Shown here: positions 35,759 through 36,321 of the stretch, piece by piece
Layout: each line of letters begins with the position of its first letter
Position numbering within the stretch: position 1 is the first letter of the stretch
Assembly (NCBI GenBank): GCA_024690635.1
Contig: JAILOW010000141.1
Coordinates: forward strand, 1 to 36,321
Direction of reading: 5' to 3'
Length of the DNA stretch: 36,321 nucleotides
Origin: Butyrivibrio sp.
GTDB lineage: Bacteria > Bacillota_A > Clostridia > Lachnospirales > Lachnospiraceae
Notes under the pieces: generated by a model
Database searches by the model: none
The model's input: only the letters and a program-made list of their open reading frames with translations
What the model was told of the DNA's origin: nothing
Translations under genes and position numbers: made by a program

Positions 35759-36321
35759 AAACAGGAAGGGAAAAGGACACAAGTCCAAAAGCAAAATAAG
35801 CAGCAATCGGGAGAACACAGAATAAAACTGTGTTCTCTTTTTTGTTCTTCCAAAAAGTGATAAAGGCGCATGCTACAAGGGCCAGATAGGATACAAGACC
35901 GATTATGCCTCTTTCTATGAGGATTGTAAGAGGCTCGCAGTGGGCGTTGGTGAGCTGGTTAAAGCCAAATACGTTCATAAGAGATGTGGTCATCTCAGGG
36001 TCTCTGTAGGCATAAGAATAGATTCCGTCCTGCCCTATTCCCACAAGCTTTTGAATAGGATTCAGTCCCTTGAACAGATCCAGACAGATGCTCCAGATAA
36101 GGCCTCTGCTGTTTCCAAATTCCAGATCAACGCTGCCTGCAAGGTAGATAATTCCTGCAATGACAGTTGCTGCCACAAGAACAAAGGCTCCTATTGTATA
36201 GGCTTTTCCATGCCACTTACCCTTTATCTCTTCAAAGAGCCTTACCAGTCTGTAGAGGAAAAGCGCTGCTGCCACAAGGATAAGTCCTATATGAGCGCTG
36301 CAGATGCTTGTAAGGATATTG
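35679..36321 (-). CDS. O-antigen ligase/polymerase-like membrane protein (partial)
   Basis: This is the C-terminal 213 residues of a gene that enters from the right edge; the frame stays open to 36320. Several membrane helices are visible: LILVAAALFLYRLV, GAFVLVAATVIAGIIYLAG, IGLVSYLALVACAFITF, and one near the end (LWLFLGLGQGY). A loop before the third contains GFNQLTNAHCEPLTILIERG, whose NAHxEPLxxLxExG pattern fits the Wzy_C/O-antigen ligase family (PF04932). Those proteins polymerise or attach surface polysaccharide. The last residues (CRPVHGKTNES) overlap the 3' end of the convergent 168-aa gene by 80 bases. That gene's terminator also lies inside this gene. Confidence 0.8.
   Translation of the reverse strand, partial: NILTSICSAHIGLILVAAALFLYRLVRLFEEIKGKWHGKAYTIGAFVLVAATVIAGIIYLAGSVDLEFGNSRGLIWSICLDLFKGLNPIQKLVGIGQDGIYSYAYRDPEMTTSLMNVFGFNQLTNAHCEPLTILIERGIIGLVSYLALVACAFITFWKNKKENTVLFCVLPIAAYFAFGLVSFSLPVSTPYLWLFLGLGQGYCRPVHGKTNES
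35811..35843 (+). terminator. terminator of the 168-aa gene
   Basis: A perfect 10-bp stem (GAGAACACAG / CTGTGTTCTC, seven-base loop) is followed by six T, 53 bases past the stop at 35758. It is located within the coding region of the convergent membrane protein. Confidence 0.85.

Overview
The window looks like a chromosomal segment of a Gram-positive Clostridia bacterium, most likely a Lachnospiraceae member of the Butyrivibrio/Pseudobutyrivibrio type. This is inferred from the complete sufCBDSU operon with a zinc-type SufU, a tRNA gene without encoded CCA, Sec signal peptides without an outer-membrane system, sigma-A promoters (several of extended -10 type), strong AGGAGG ribosome sites, an Rpn-family relic of the kind multicopy in this family, and a DUF3810 gene. 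The genus was not tested by any search.

Left part (1-24100): four giant secreted paralogues on the minus strand (2300, 1667, 1841 and 1550 aa) fill about 22 kb. Each has a Sec signal peptide, a 55-80 residue Glu-rich segment, a long run of InlB B-repeat (Listeria-Bacteroides repeat) modules with the G-[YF]-x-[FL]-x-G-[WF] signature, and a fibronectin III-like region. The two longest carry extra modules after that. None has an LPXTG, SLH, dockerin or choline-binding segment. Transcription runs right to left as three probable units: the gene at 24083 with its own terminator; the gene pair starting at 19245 and 13687, 32 bp apart; and the gene at 7376. The second and third units share a leader sequence and 3' hairpins, so the locus probably grew by duplication. 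A transposase fragment, an inverted-repeat cluster and a deleted Rpn nuclease pseudogene lie between or beside these units.

Middle part (24200-29330): sufC-sufB-sufD-sufS-sufU, a tightly packed minus-strand operon for Fe-S cluster assembly. It ends at a strong terminator and has a leader with mutually exclusive hairpins.

Right part (29440-36321): a tRNA-Gly(TCC) gene with promoter and terminator; a two-gene metal operon (ten-TM-type permease plus Fur-family regulator) behind a perfect 21-bp palindrome that overlaps the promoter -35; a convergent lipoprotein and DUF3810 membrane metallopeptidase-like pair; a divergent OmpR-type two-component system; a small conserved-looking hypothetical gene; and the 3' part of an O-antigen-ligase/polymerase-like membrane protein cut by the window edge.

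The most unusual content is the giant repeat-protein array: clear signs of recombination between paralogues, a fixed pair of cysteines about 890 residues apart, and no recognisable anchor. The best regulatory observation is the Fur-type palindrome upstream of the permease/regulator operon.
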